Positions 49,401 to 61,120 of a stretch of 64,000 nucleotides of DNA are shown piece by piece. The notes beneath the pieces are model-generated. The model had not been told where the DNA came from. It searched no databases and saw only the letters and a program-made list of their open reading frames with translations. The position numbers and the translations under genes were made by a program. Numbering within the stretch: the first letter of the stretch is position 1; every line of letters begins with the position of its first letter. The DNA comes from Platycnemis pennipes (lineage: Eukaryota; Arthropoda; Insecta; Odonata; Platycnemididae): NCBI GenBank assembly GCA_933228895.1, contig OW121848.1, positions 134,000,615 through 134,064,614 of the forward strand. The letters run 5' to 3'.

Positions 49401-51311
49401 TTGAAAAAATTGAATGCAAAAACCACCTCCTGCGAAATTACTGCACAAAATTGAGGGAAATCAGCAAGGATAAGCGGAATGGACCTGCCTGCCTTAGGAA
49501 AAAAGTTTCCTCTAGTGTTTTACGCTTACGGACTGCAATTAATAAAGCAATTGCCTACCGCAAACAAGACGACAGAGCCGGAAGCCTTGATGAAAAGATA
49601 TCGAGATTGAGGAAAGACATTTTAAATAGTCCAAGACACATATTTGGAGACCACTCAAACTGCGCTGAATATTTCTGCTCTAGAAACGATAGTGAAGATT
49701 CTATCATCGATGAGCTCTGCTCCTCTGGGCTGATGGAGGAACTGAATCGAATCGTGGGATATTTAGCACGCCACAGCAGGAGTTTAATTCAGGATCTCAA
49801 CAGTAACTGCGCGGAGCACTTCAATGCTATAGTTGCAAAACTGGTTGGGGGAAAACGAGTGAATTTCTCTGGCAGAGGCTCCTATAAAGCTCGAGCAATG
49901 GGTGCTGTTGTTTCTTTTAATACAGGGATGATGCATAGTAAGTTGCATCGAAAGCTGTATTCATGCAGTCCTGGGCAGTACGCCAAGAGAATGGAAGCTC
50001 GGAAAAAGCGAAGAAGGCTTCTAGTTCGAAAGAAAAGAGTACGAAGGGCCCTATTTGTTAGCAAGTCAGCAGACGCTGATTACGGACCCGAGGCTGCTAA
50101 GCCTGATGCCGATGACAAAACTTTTGAGGTCGAAAAAGATGAATTTTTAGCTGCCCTAAAGTTGACCGCTGAGGACGCGGAGAAGCTCCAGAAGGCTACA
50201 GTTGATCAAAGCAATTGTACACAGTGGAAGGAAGAGAGACGAAAGAGATTGACATCGTCCCACTTTGGAACAGTTTTCCGAATGCGTTCTACGACTTCGT
50301 CAAAAAGTTTGGTGAGCAATATTTTATACAGTGAATTTTCAACTGCTGCAGTCAAGTATGGGCGAGAGAAGGAGCAGCATGCCCTTGACCTTGTTGAGCT
50401 AAGTGAGGGCATCAAAGTGGTACGTTGTGGATTGTTCGTCGATCCTGATCTACCTTATCTGGGTGCTTCTCCTGATGGACTTATCGGGAATGATGGGGTT
50501 GTAGAAATAAAATGTCCCTATTCCACGAGACATCTCAGCCCCGAAGATGCCATATCCGAGAGAAGGTTGAAATACTTCACGCCAGAGGGATGTATCAACA
50601 AAAATCATGTGTACTACTTTCAGGTCAGTATTCCTTACAATACTTAAAAAACATATTGAAATCGTTTAACTATTAAATTACTAACGTTCAGCAATGGCAA
50701 TTCATTTTTAAAGTTTAGTCTTGAACTTTTAAAAAATGAGATTAGGACTCACCTCTTTTGCTTTGAGGGTAGTAGTCACTTATCGCAGGGATTTTAGTTT
50801 GGTCTACGCCAAATTGAATCTAAGCGATCGATGTAGGGGATTGTAAATTCATTCGAATGATCTTTCATTATGATCCATGGCGACCTCCTCATGAGAGAAT
50901 GAGCTGCTCTGGTCGCTGATAATGAAAAGGAAAATTAATGGTCTTATCACATGATTTTTAAACCCATGAACTCTTAATCGGACCCGTGTTTCGATTAAAA
51001 ACAGCATTATTTTACAGATTCAAGGCCAGCTCCATGTGACAAGGAGACAATTCTGCTTATTCGCAGTATATACCGAGGTACACCCTTATATTAAAACGGT
51101 GAAGGTGATGAAGGACGATGACCTATGGAGAAAGATGGAGCCAAAGCTGACCAAATTTTATCACCTGTGCCTGCTGCCAGAGCTTATAGATCCTCGACGG
51201 AGCAGAAATATGCCTCTTCGCGAGCCGACGCATATTATTGATGCACAAGAAGAAGCTAAATTGAAAAAAACTTCCCGTAAACGGAGAAGATCAGATTCCG
51301 ACTTAGCATGA
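46418..51311 (+). CDS. Mutator-like transposase domain / YqaJ exonuclease fusion protein, 3 exons
   Basis: Exons are 46418-47164, 49109-50623 and 51018-51311, giving 249 + 505 + 97 = 851 residues plus TGA. Both introns are phase 0 with donors GTGAGT and GTCAGT and acceptors ending TTGCAG and TTACAG, and the reading frame stays open throughout. The N-terminus is basic (KTRKRKSP, then RKKKK), like a nuclear localisation signal. Residues about 60-500 resemble the Mutator-like transposase domain common in arthropod proteins: DGSW (about 231), ADGDSS (about 326-331), and NSNCAEHFN (about 480-488), whose Asp, Asp and Glu are candidate DDE residues. Cysteine pairs CKMC (about 124), YCMVC (269-273) and HVCFKNWE (287-294) suggest metal binding. 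Residues about 612-790 carry YqaJ exonuclease hallmarks: SSHFG, YGREKE, GASPDG, VEIKCPY and YYFQIQGQLHVT. This is the D...ExK nuclease core. A second basic run (KKTSRKRRR) ends the protein. The ATG was chosen because it opens the basic region; translation could begin upstream in a missing exon. Known: proteins of this architecture are multicopy in arthropods. Inferred: a transposase, or one recently domesticated. I saw no flanking TIRs. Confidence 0.85.
47165..49108 (+). other. Intron 1 of the Mutator/YqaJ gene
   Basis: This 1944-bp intron is bounded by GTGAGT and a TTGCAG acceptor. Its first 500 bases are relatively GC-rich with CpGs (about 47390-47620). It hosts the foldback element with a hammerhead-like core at 48476-48636. 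Open frames inside it are short and resemble no family I know. Confidence 0.75.
48476..48636. mobile_element. Foldback element in intron 1 with hammerhead-like core
   Basis: Arms of about 66 bp (48479-48544 and 48567-48633) share CCACACTAATTTATTGATCA-like sequence around a 22-base spacer. The plus-strand right half reads CCTTGAAAATAGCACTGAGC, then TGCCGAAACCCGGGTC, then GATGATCAATAAATTTGTGT. This is a decayed CUGANGA, helix II, GAAA, palindromic ACCCGGGT as a minimal helix III, then AATAAA and TGTGTGGA. Confidence 0.6.
50624..51017 (+). other. Intron 2 of the Mutator/YqaJ gene
   Basis: This 394-bp intron interrupts the YqaJ domain between YYFQ and IQGQ. The donor is CAG|GTCAGT and the acceptor TTTTACAG|ATT. 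The conserved YqaJ reading frame is restored exactly across the junction, which is the strongest evidence for splicing. Confidence 0.8.
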
Positions 51312-51489
51312 CTACATTCGTTGAGCTTGTAGGTACATGTATCTTTAATGCTATTAATTATCCTAAAATGTTTACCTACATAATCCATTTCATTTATAAT
51401 TTTGAGATAAACGAAAAGGAGACGTGGTATTACATCACTTTCGTTCTTTACTTTCTCTCAAGTAATTACTCTAACTCAAAATCTGTTCA

Positions 51490-51985
51490 TTAACCCCACC
51501 TATTCCTTTCTCCGAATTTTGAATCCATTCTTTTGCATCTCATTTCAATCCTCTTATCCTCATTGACGTCTTCCACTTCTTCATCTTCGTAGTCCGACGT
51601 AGGCATGGAAACTTGTACCACAATGGTATCTGTAGGATTGGTTTCAATCTTCATCATTATAATCCTCTCACTGTACTGCAGGAAGCTCTTCACACGCATT
51701 CCTGCTTGCTTGCTGAACATTATGCATACTCCAGCGTTGCCATTCAGTGATCCTGTGTGAATAATTCTGTAACTTCCACTCCACAAGTTCCCTTCTTCGA
51801 GCCATCTCATGTCACTGATTCCTAATATGTCGAGGTCCATTCTCCGAATGGAGATCACAGGTTCTTCCTTCAGATTCAGCCACCTTAAGTTTCTCCAATC
51901 TCCCGCAGGTCCGATGTGATCGCAAGTTCCAAATTCCTACCCTAAAATGTCTATGACGCTTGACTGATGTACTCTCTAGGGTTTT
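51490..51985 (-). mobile_element. RTE-like LINE endonuclease-domain fragment
   Basis: The minus strand reads VGIWNLRSHRTCGRLEKLK (about 51960-51900), then after a frameshift near 51870 continues LDILGISDMRWLEEGNLWSG, NGNAGVCIMFSK, SERIIMMKIETNP and VSMPTSDYEDEE. This is the N-terminal half of an RTE apurinic endonuclease. It sits 180 bp beyond the stop codon of the Mutator/YqaJ gene, on the opposite strand. Confidence 0.8.
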
Positions 51986-52976
51986 CCCCGCCCGGAGATC
52001 CGAATGTGAGAATATTTTACTCGAGAGGGCTCCATCATGTCTTGATATAAAGAAAAGAATGGAGTAGATGCGAATCCTCTGGATAATAATGTGTTGGTTT
52101 TCCCTTGCCTTCCACATCGCAGTACTACAGCCGTGAAGAACGATTCTTCTAAGAATCCCCCTGCCCATCGGGTAAAAAGGGAGGGAATTGGAAGTGTAGT
52201 GAATCGAGGAAGATTCTTTAACATACATGTATTGAATGACAATCAAGTCAAAGCATGATATATCTCGCAAGGTGATATATCACGCTAACTTCGTTATTTA
52301 GCTGTTTCAATCTCCGCGGTGAGGTTTGTTCGTGTTTTGTATTTAGGTAGAAAGGGCATTTCCAATGGAAATTATACCGAGTGATGTCTTCTCTTCTTCC
52401 TCTAACGACCAATTGACGCAACTATTCGGAATCCCTCATCAGCAGAAACTCTACGCGGCCGGCCATGAACAGCAACCTCAAGGCTGACGCGGTTCGCCAG
52501 AAGCTCCCCAGCGGGGGATATTCCTTACAATTAGCCAAAAAAAAGTCTGCTAAGCTACACACTACGGCCACTACGCTACTATACGGCCGACCAAATGGGC
52601 GGAGCTAAAAAGCTACATCAGCTCACGAACTACGGCGACAAGATTAACTACGTCCACCTGATCGGCCTGTCGTCAGAGTCATCTCGTGACAAAAGGTTGC
52701 GAACAGCTTTGTCTACGGCATACTCTTAAGGTTTTCAGTAGACATCTCTTCTCTCTCACTCTTCTAAAGACTTCTTTATTTGTCACTCGATAGATCCATT
52801 TTACCGTTTAACATTGGTCCTGGATTCCTTTCTAGTACTGCATACCAATACCTTAGTTTTCTTTTTATTGATCTTCAGATGATACCTATCTGGTCATTGT
52901 TATTTCCATATTTCTTAGTGTCTTCTTTAAATCTCCTTCTGATGCATTACATATTATTGCTTAAAAAGGATTAAAG
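51986..52976. other. No gene recognised; GC-rich block
   Basis: 52300-52700 is CpG-bearing and GC-richer, with repeated CTACGGC and CTACG words. It may be a regulatory or ancient repeat region. Confidence 0.45.
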
Positions 52977-53088
52977 CAAGGAGAAAAAACCACTTCGTAA
53001 GATTCCACAAGTTTATTGAGACACCGAACTAGGTTTCGATTGTAGTGCAATAATATCTTCAAGGTCATTTTCTCCTTGCCCCAATCAT
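52977..53088 (-). mobile_element. 112-bp unit with hammerhead-like core and short inverted ends
   Basis: Ends CAAGGAGAAAA and TTTTCTCCTTG are inverted. On the minus strand: CTTGAAGA (C-rich core altered), a stem from ATTGCACTACAAT, then GAAACC (53037-53034), TTCGGTGTC and CAATAAACTTGTGGAATC. It shares the AATAAA...TTGTGGA arrangement of the 3.2- and 48.5-kb units. Confidence 0.5.
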
Positions 53089-53283
53089 GCGGTTCCACCT
53101 AGTAAAGCCTGAGGACTTCCTTTTTAAAAAGGATTGGTAACTATATTATAGTCCATCCATAACAGTTTACAAAAAAATAATAAAATACCGAAGCAAGCAC
53201 GCAAAACATTCTGTTGGTTGGGTTAGCTTAAAGTCCTTATACCAACATATAAACTATCAATCGATACACTTGCATATATATAC

Positions 53284-53480
53284 TAATGAATATATTTATA
53301 ACTACTCATATCCCTGATTACACGAGGTAATGAAGGCATCTTAAATCTGTTGGTTCGTCGATCAATTTCTCTAATTTTATATTCATGGTCCAGTCTTCCA
53401 TCATAAGTCGGAATTAGCAAAATGTATTTAACGTCATCCGTAAAAATATTGACTTGGAATTCAGTTAAAAGATTATTTCA
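53284..53480 (-). mobile_element. Hairpin-tail LINE, short C-terminal fragment
   Basis: The reverse complement reads IFTDDVKYILL, then YDGRLDHEYKIREIDRRTNR, then SLPRVIRD, matching the C-terminus of the LINE at 31530-32273. No family tail is obvious immediately downstream on this strand; the hammerhead-like element at 52977-53088 lies about 200 bp beyond it. Confidence 0.72.
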
Positions 53481-53744
53481 ACCTTTATTGGATACGCACG
53501 TAAGACAGTAGGTACCTATTATGTGCGTAAGGGTTTTGTTGCGTAACGATCTCATACAAGCTCGAACCAAGTGCACCAAAATCCATTCCACACTGAAATC
53601 ATCTTCTCAGCATGTAAATGAGAGTACTTTGAATTTAATTAGTACCACCACTATTTTAACACAACCAAACACTTCTTCTAAACACCTAATGCCCTTATTG
53701 AAGAAACACTGCTTGGTATTTTGGTAATTAAGAACGAAACATAA

Positions 53745-53835
53745 GTATCATCTTCATCAACTACCATTTCCTAATATTGGTTTGACGCAGCCCTCCACTA
53801 AATTCATCGATAGGGTAACCTATTCACATTACATT
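53745..53835 (-). mobile_element. RTE-like LINE 3' end remnant
   Basis: TCATCTTCATCAACTACC, then ATTGGTTTGACGCAGCCCTC and ATCGATAGGGTAACC is the complement of the RTE 3' end seen at 6.9 and 43.5 kb. Confidence 0.6.
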
Positions 53836-54311
53836 CACTTCCCCTAAGGCGTAGGAAATGCACAGAAAAAAAACGAAACTCTTCTTCCCAACAATGCAAC
53901 CCTCTCCATTGTCTCCTCCTATAAGATTTCGATTTTTTTCTTCCCCACGACCACAATCACCTTAGATCTTCCCTCAGCCTCACCAACCAAAGTGTATGTC
54001 CATTAAGGAGTTAGAGATGAGAGATTGGAGGCGTTTGAGTAGTAGGAGTGTAGAAGAACCGATTGAGTATGATGTTGGAAATGGAGACGATTAATCTATT
54101 TTGGAAGGAATTGTTCCTATTTCAACCACATCATGTTTAAATTCCATTCACATCAGGCCTGGTTCTTCAAAGCTTATTATTAGCATAGGCATATTGTAGA
54201 TAGTTGTAAGTTGCAGATATTAAATGCATGTACGTTGTGCATGCGTGGAGTAGTATTTTTTGCATGCCTCCGTGATAGTAGGCTAACTGATAATGTAAGT
54301 TTGGTGGTGGT

Positions 54312-54366
54312 TGAACCTCTGCCACACACCTCAGTGGTGGCTTGCAGGGTATAATGAAGATATTGC
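54312..54366 (+). repeat. LINE 3' end (hairpin-tail family)
   Basis: CTCTGCCACACACC / GTGGTGGCTTGCAGGG hairpin followed by TATAATGAAGATATTG, a decayed tail. Confidence 0.65.
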
Positions 54367-56884
54367 AGAAGGAAATCAGGATGCAGAGTATAAGTGCAAG
54401 TTCATAACAGAGTTTTGATAAGTCATATTCAACTTGAAAAAAATTAAATTTGACATTATTTACATTTTAATTGCTAAAACTTTTCTGTATCCTGAATTTT
54501 TTCTTATCATGAAATATGTTTCTCACTCCAATGATCAATATCCACCTACAGCTCGAAGTGGATTTCTCTCTGATGGGCATTGGAAAAGTAAAGGCTTGAG
54601 TGAGGATATTTTCATAAGTATTGTTGGAAAAGGTCTGGTTACTCATGGAGAGGTTTTGAATTCTTCAAAGGAATTTCTTATTTCTATCATAAGCAACTGC
54701 ATCTTCCCGGCAGAATGTACAGAAAAACCCACTATGCCCTCATTTATCAGCATATTTACAAGTAAACAATGATATATTATTATAAGGGATATTAATTATT
54801 ATAGAGTCCTATTGTGAATGTAAAAATACATGCATTAAGTAAAAGCCAGTCTATTTGATGTAACATTCTCAAACCGCGGCATTCTACAAAGTGATTTCCT
54901 TAACTCAATTTTTTTCCACTTCCAGAATTCCATCATCTTATCAAATTTTGACTGTAATAAAAGGATAGGGTTTGCTAAAGACCTTTTTAAAAAGTATGAA
55001 TGTGAAAATATTTAGTTAGTGAGCTATTTGGTAGGAAAGAATGGAAGTAGGACTTAAACTGAACCAAAAAGTGAACTAGGTCCCGGTCAAAAGGGAAAAG
55101 AAGCGTTCTAAGCTACCTTGTCGCAGAAACCTACCATGACTAGCAGAGCAATGCTAACCCAAAGAGCAGGACGCCAATAGAAAGATTGCGGGGCGCGGAT
55201 AAGACCTCGGGGAGGAAGGAAGAGAGAAGAGATGAAGGTAGAAAGAAATGGTCGTTGAGTCGCGTAGGGAAGAAGATAAAGTAGTTAGACCTCGGCGCTG
55301 ATGAAGAAGGACGAGAGGGTTACTTGGGAGTCTAAAAGGGGGAGGGAGAGAATGGGGTGCCTCTGAAGTGTAAGGGAGGTAAGCTGCGAAGATAAGAGGC
55401 GGGCGAAATCTCACCCTCGACCGAGGAGAGAGAAATCTTCGGAGGCAGAGGTTCGCGGCGGTCCAGCTTAAAGCAGGGTTTTTCACAGGCGAGAGGGAGA
55501 GAGTGAGTGAGTGGAAGGAGTTTGTGGGTGGTGGACGAGGGGTGGATGGGAGAGAAGGGTGGGAGGGGAGGGCTGAGAGGGTGGAAAAAGTGTGGGAACC
55601 GAGAAGGTGTCTCCTAAGGTCGGCGAAGGGAGGCGAGACGTAAAATGCTCGTCGGTTCTCCCCGAAGAGAGGGAGGGTGGGGAGGGGGAAGAAGCCGAGC
55701 TTTGGGGTGTTAGGGAGAGAGAATGAAGGAGGTAGGGAGAGAAAGGAGAGAGGACGCGAGAGGGGACGATAAGGGTTGGAATTGTGAGGAAGGAAGAGAG
55801 AGAAAGAGAGGAAGAAATGAAAGGATGAACCCAAATGATGCTTGAATGGAGCTATGCAAGAGGGATGAAGAGTACTTAGGGGTTGAAGGGGGAGATGATC
55901 GACTGCCCAAGCGTCGGCGTCATTAGAATCCATTGTGCCACATTTATAACCATAGTCCAACGGATTGTGGTTTGGTGTTTATGTGCGCGTCAAAGAAATA
56001 AAAACTATGATTGAGAAATCTGAGAATGAGTTCCTAGGATATGATTTTCATTCGACACCCACCCAAATTTGTGAAATGCGCAAAAATATTATATTCATTT
56101 GTCGCAACCTCATGTAGTGCTCGTCATGAATTGAAGATGGAGTATTTTTTATTTAAAGACGGCAGAGAGTGTCACTTTCCGTACGCTAACGAAAAAAATA
56201 GCATCCATACCATTGGTGGTATTCTAGTTAGCGAACTTTGGGTCGCAAGGGGGACTGGTTACTGACCTGACTACCGGGATCGGTTTGGTTTATTCAATTC
56301 TTGTAAATAAGGTGACTAGAGTACTGAATATTTTAATGATACAGGCTCAAATCATGGCATTAATAAACACTTTTCCGCTGAAAACCAAGCATTCGAAAAA
56401 AAGACAAAAGCTGAGACAACTGCTACCGTGTCATGTTGCAAAATAACTTATTCTCTCATCTCAGCTGATCCATTCATCTTCCTCTGCAGCACAGCGGTAT
56501 AAATTTTTTTTAGTATTTCTAGGTCACACTTGGCTCACTTATTCTGCAAGACCCATCTCTCAATTAGATTACAACTTATTCTACTCAAATATTCTTTATT
56601 CCAACCACATGGTTTTTTAGGCTATAAAACTTTGGTCCGAGAACACTATTAGCCATGGAAATATTTGCCCATGAAAAATATAAAGAAGGTATATTACGCC
56701 AAAACTAAGTGCTCAAGTATGCGTATTAAAATCAAAGATATGGTGTTTTTAAGGTGTCACTGAGTCATAGATACTCAAAAGACGGTCATTGATAAAATAT
56801 CGTGAAAATATTTATCCTCGGCTCTTTTCTAGGAATCGAGTTCATGTTAAACTTGGGAATCAATATCTATAAAACATTGTTGCA
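54367..56884. other. No gene; 750-bp purine-rich island
   Basis: About 55160-55900 is almost entirely A and G on the plus strand, with CpGs. This yields a 268-codon minus-strand frame rich in Ser, Pro, Leu and Phe, which I do not call as a gene. Confidence 0.55.
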
Positions 56885-57105
56885 CAAGCAAGGAGGGAAG
56901 CAAGAAGGAAATAACCATTAGAATAGCCCAGATAAAGAGGGAATCCTACCTAAAGTCTCTACTTACAGCCAGAAATACAAGGTTGGAAGAAAGGAAAAGT
57001 TATCACGTACTTCTGTAGCATGTCATTTATGGCAGATGGGCACATGGGCGATGACAGAAGCGAAGTAAAGCTCAGAAGCATTTGATACATCAGTTTTCGC
57101 CGCTG
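56885..57105 (+). mobile_element. RTE-like LINE RT fragment, internal
   Basis: The frame reads EARRKITIRIAQIKRESYLK and SLLTARNTRLEERKSYHVLL, a stop, then a frameshifted WAMTEAK stretch, as in RTE reverse transcriptases just before the conserved GHILRHD region. Confidence 0.7.
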
Positions 57106-59703
57106 AAACTATATTTTCTATATCACAGAAAACTGATGTTTTCAAACCATGCGGTTGAGTAGGCGTGCGTAATTCGTGTACGTCATCCGTTCGTCCAACC
57201 CCAACTAGTAGTAGACTCCGCAGCTCCTCCACCCAATTACAATGGTGGATCACGCAGCTGATTCTGCCAATGGGCGTGGCAGTTAGACACAATGCGGGAT
57301 ATTTTGAAAGGCATTGCAAATACAAGTAGGTGCATCGTAATTTGTGGAAAAGTATATAAATTTCACCACACATTCATTCACGCCAAAATGTATACGAAAA
57401 TTATCAAGTGAATTACGATATTTAGTTACTTTGGGCTGTGCCAGGAGCTACATAGGACAAACCTCCTCTCCCCTCCCGTTTTCGCCCTAAAACAGTCAAG
57501 GAGGGGAGGTAGATGACGTAGAAGTCTTTATTGCAGCTGGTTCCATGGTTGTAACTTTTTGCGTATTTTAAGTTTAAATTTATGAGTTAGTGGCTTTGGT
57601 TAAAGGCTAATTTTTTCACTCAATTTCATTTTTCGTTTCCCTCTGGAGATTTCGTGCACAACTAGCGATATTGCTCCCAAGTAAACACCCACAACATGAC
57701 ATTTCAAAAATGGAAGACATTCCAAAAATGGTAAGATTCTGCCTTGACAACGCATATTTCATTTGGCCTTCTATTCTCGATGTTCCTGCGACTTAGGTTA
57801 CAAAGCGTTCAGCGTAACTGAGGTTGCGTTTGCCGCGTTTTCCCATTTCGCGTGATCACCCAAGTTTCTAGGCCTCTCCGCAGACAATGACGACATACCA
57901 ACTAACGTCATCAATTTTGGCCAATCCGGCAATGGCAGGAAGGGAGGAGGGAACTGATGAGCAATGAAATAGAGTATGCGTCGTTTTACTAACTGACATT
58001 ACTTCCAGTAAATCATCATCCATAATGTTATTTTAAAGTTTTTGCAAATGTTTTTATTTTCGAAATACGAACATCTTAAATTGCATCACTATGAGTTGTT
58101 GAATAATAATCCAATCAATCGCCTACAGATAAGGTAGGGTGAATATATCGTCGGAGTTTTAGTGTGCAGTAATTGTTCTTATCATACTACTGCCGAAAAG
58201 TTGTGATCAACACAACATAAGTAATACCCTGCCACACAAAGTAATAATTATTTTCCTACCCACGCCGATATACTTCTTGTTAATAGGAAGCAATACATAT
58301 TGCATAGCCGTATAAGATGTTCATTGTACTAATGACGAGGATTAAGTTAATTGAACCTCGTGTGAAGCAATAAGCAAAGCGAAGTATTTGTTCAAAGTGG
58401 TTAACATATTGAAATAACTCGTCGAATGATGTGCTAATATAAGAGTATTTCTTTAATATTGGATTCCAACTTACTCCTTTTTAACTCTTGAAATTGTAGG
58501 ATACGGGTCAACACAGTATTCAACATAGCAGAAAAAGAGATTAATTATGACTCGATGTAAAGAAACTCATGCCAGGGTTTTCTGTGCCAAGTTACTATGT
58601 AAGTGATGACCCTATAATTCAGCATTATGAACATTTTAATGTACATAGAATATGCCTAAGATGAAGTAAATGATTAATCACACTTCTACCATTAGTAATA
58701 TAATTGTTTTCCCTTTATTACAAATTTTATGTTTTTTGCATATTTTTTCAATTATTTTGTTCATATAGAAAGTATAATAAGCAAATTGGCTTTTTCAAAG
58801 ATGTTATAAACAGTAACTTACACAGAAATATTTATTTCTCTTGAGGAAATGGATTGTTTGTGTAGCAAAAAACTATCAATTGGTATTTTAAGAAGTTAGG
58901 TTACATAAAATTTCAAAACCCTTCATGCTTTGAACCCGAATAGTTAAAAGACCTAAACTACCTGAAATCAGAAATGCATGAATATGAAGTCAGCATTAGG
59001 CATAAATCATCCTGGAGAGTCCAAATTGTATATGTCTGCACCAACTGAACGGAAATTCCAGTTGGGAGTGGTCTATGTATCAACAGAGTGTAAATGTTCA
59101 CTAATATGAACTGATGATGGGTATGTGCAATTCTCACAAATGGTGCATTCTTTGTACAGGTACATGTTAGCCCAACCAATCATTCCAAGCCATTCTATTG
59201 CCACAATAATGTTGTTTTCTTCACACTGGATTGATTAAATTATTTAAAATAAAAGTAACTAAGAGGGTAGGTTAAGAAGGACAAAGCTTAAAAATAAATG
59301 AGGCTATGATGCTAGATGAAGGAGTTGATACGACGTGTGATGCTGGAGCACAAGAAACCAAATTTTAATTCCATTTGGGAGAGCTCTGGTGCCATAATAG
59401 AATATTACTGCGACCACTGCCAACTGGGTTAGGGTAAATCCCGACAGAACACCCATACTGATATGATAACAAGTACTGGCACACATCACAGGTTAACCAT
59501 TAATTTCAAGCCAATGTATCACAAGACTAATGGCATTTTAATACTCTGGAAAGTGATATGCTTTGGGGAGGGAGGGCTAGGAGGTGATCAATCAATCCAA
59601 GCAAATATTTTATAAGTTGGATGGGTGAAAATCCTTCGGAAAAATGAAAGTTTCAGGAATTTTGCTATATGCAGATCAAAAATAGAATATTTATGCAAAT
59701 ATG
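57106..59703. other. No recognisable feature
   Basis: AT-rich, short frames only. Confidence 0.55.
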
Positions 59704-59757
59704 AACCCCGGCCATAAACTCTAGCGGAGACTCGCAGGGTATTACGTAGATTTAGAT
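59704..59757 (+). repeat. LINE 3' end, degenerate (hairpin-tail family)
   Basis: CCCCGGCCATAAACTC then GACTCGCAGGGTATTACG and the tail TAGATTTAGATG. An RTE-like remnant follows directly. Confidence 0.6.
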
Positions 59758-59815
59758 GAAGAGTTTGACCGAATCGAGAAGAGAGCTGTGTCAAACCAGT
59801 CTCCTGATTGTAGAC
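59758..59815 (+). mobile_element. RTE-like LINE 3' end remnant
   Basis: GAATCGAGAAGAGAGCTGTG then TCAAACCAGTCTCCTGATTG is the terminal motif of the RTE family, directly after a hairpin-tail LINE 3' end. Confidence 0.55.
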
Positions 59816-59821
59816 TTATAT

Positions 59822-59895
59822 GAGAGTGAAATGCTATTTCTGAGGAAGCGGAAAGTGTGCCTTTTTGTCTTCGCACTTAAATCAACAACCACCCA
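59822..59895 (+). repeat. Dispersed repeat, first copy of a pair
   Basis: About 75 bp (GAAATGCTATTTCTGAGGAA to CAACAACCACCC) recur at 61602-61672 with about six differences. Identity unknown. Confidence 0.7.
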
Positions 59896-60186
59896 TGTGG
59901 GTGGCTGCTCTTCCGGGGAGGTCTCGAGAGAAATCTGAGGTATTTTGGCACAAGTAGAATATGAGAGTAATAAGAGAATGGGTGGGTATTTTTCAGAGGA
60001 ATAAGAAATGAAGGAGTGAAACCCGAAAACGTCAGCATCAGCTAATTCTGAACGAAAGGGGTTCACAGATTAAACGACCCATTACTCAGGGGGGATACTG
60101 AACTTTCTACACATGCATAATTCAGATAAGGACTTGCATAGAATGAAACTCTACTATAACAATGAAACTCTAGCAATGAAAACTTT

Positions 60187-60286
60187 CTGCCGCTGACGGG
60201 AATCAAACCTTGTCTCTCGATATGGGAGGTCAATAGTCTCTATTCAACAAGGTCAATACTCTAGCCAACACGCCTACCTGACTCTA
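60187..60286 (-). mobile_element. tRNA-like SINE head
   Basis: On the minus strand: TAGGCGTGTTGGCTAGAGTA (A-box-like), a duplicated ATTGACCT segment, then AAGGTTTGATTCCCGTC (B-box). The internal duplication and lack of stem pairing argue against a functional tRNA. Confidence 0.5.
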
Positions 60287-61046
60287 GAAACAGTATTCTG
60301 TACTACCGTCAGGTTAGAGTCTAATTTCAAAAGATGGGTACTTACGTTCGAAAAATATGAACATATGCAGAGTTTTGTGAGAGTAACGGTAGATTGAAAC
60401 CATGGAGCGATTATTCTTGAAGAAGTAGAGCGTGCGCGGGAGGGATAGGGGTGCAAGGCAAGGGTTGAAGAGGGGAAAGAGCCGAGGGCGAAAGCGGGAG
60501 GGAGGAGGGTGGTAATTAAAGATCCGTGTCTGTGTAGCCCGGGGGCTGTTTTCTTAGGGTCTCTTTCTCTCTTATGTAGCTGAAAATGGGTATTTTCAAC
60601 TGCCTTTGCACGATCTGGGGACAGCCAATTGAACGAGAGGATGAAAGAAGTGATGAGAAAGAGAAGGAGAGAGGGAGAGAATAAGGTGGATATGGTGGGG
60701 CTGAGAGGATGGAAATAAAAGAGGAAATTAGGCAGAACGCTGGTTTAGGAGTGAAGAGACCGCATTCTCCCCGGGAAAAAATTTAACCCTCTCACTTCTC
60801 ACCTGCTACAACATCGCAAGTAGCTATTTACACAACCTTTTTTCCAACTCTCCACGAATCATATAGGTACCTACCTAAAAATGGTATTGGACACTCAATT
60901 CCAGCATGCTATTTCCTTCAGTCCTGTGAGGGCTTCATGGGATGGCAACAGAAACCGCAGAGATCTATGAATGATTTTACGCATTTCAAATTTTCCAGAG
61001 AGTTCCGTGTGCATGCAATTTGTTTTGATGCTAGAAAACTATATTT

Positions 61047-61120
61047 ATCTACATCTATGTAGTACCCGGCAAGTCACCATAAGGCAGTGTGGCGGAGGAA
61101 ACCATCACCAATCAGGCATT
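61047..61120 (-). repeat. LINE 3' end (hairpin-tail family)
   Basis: CTACATCTATGTAGTACCC, then GGCAAGTCACCATAAGG, then the conserved GGTGATGG motif on the minus strand: complement of the family 3' end. Confidence 0.6.

Noticed and set aside
46418..51311. Bacterial or phage contamination, because of the YqaJ domain
   Set aside because: Two spliceosomal introns, a transposase domain typical of arthropods, and flanking insect-type repeats argue for a nuclear gene.
55154..55960. 268-codon minus-strand open frame
   Set aside because: It comes from a purine-rich tract; the product is low-complexity Ser/Pro/Leu/Phe and overlapping frames are equally open. No domain or splice context.
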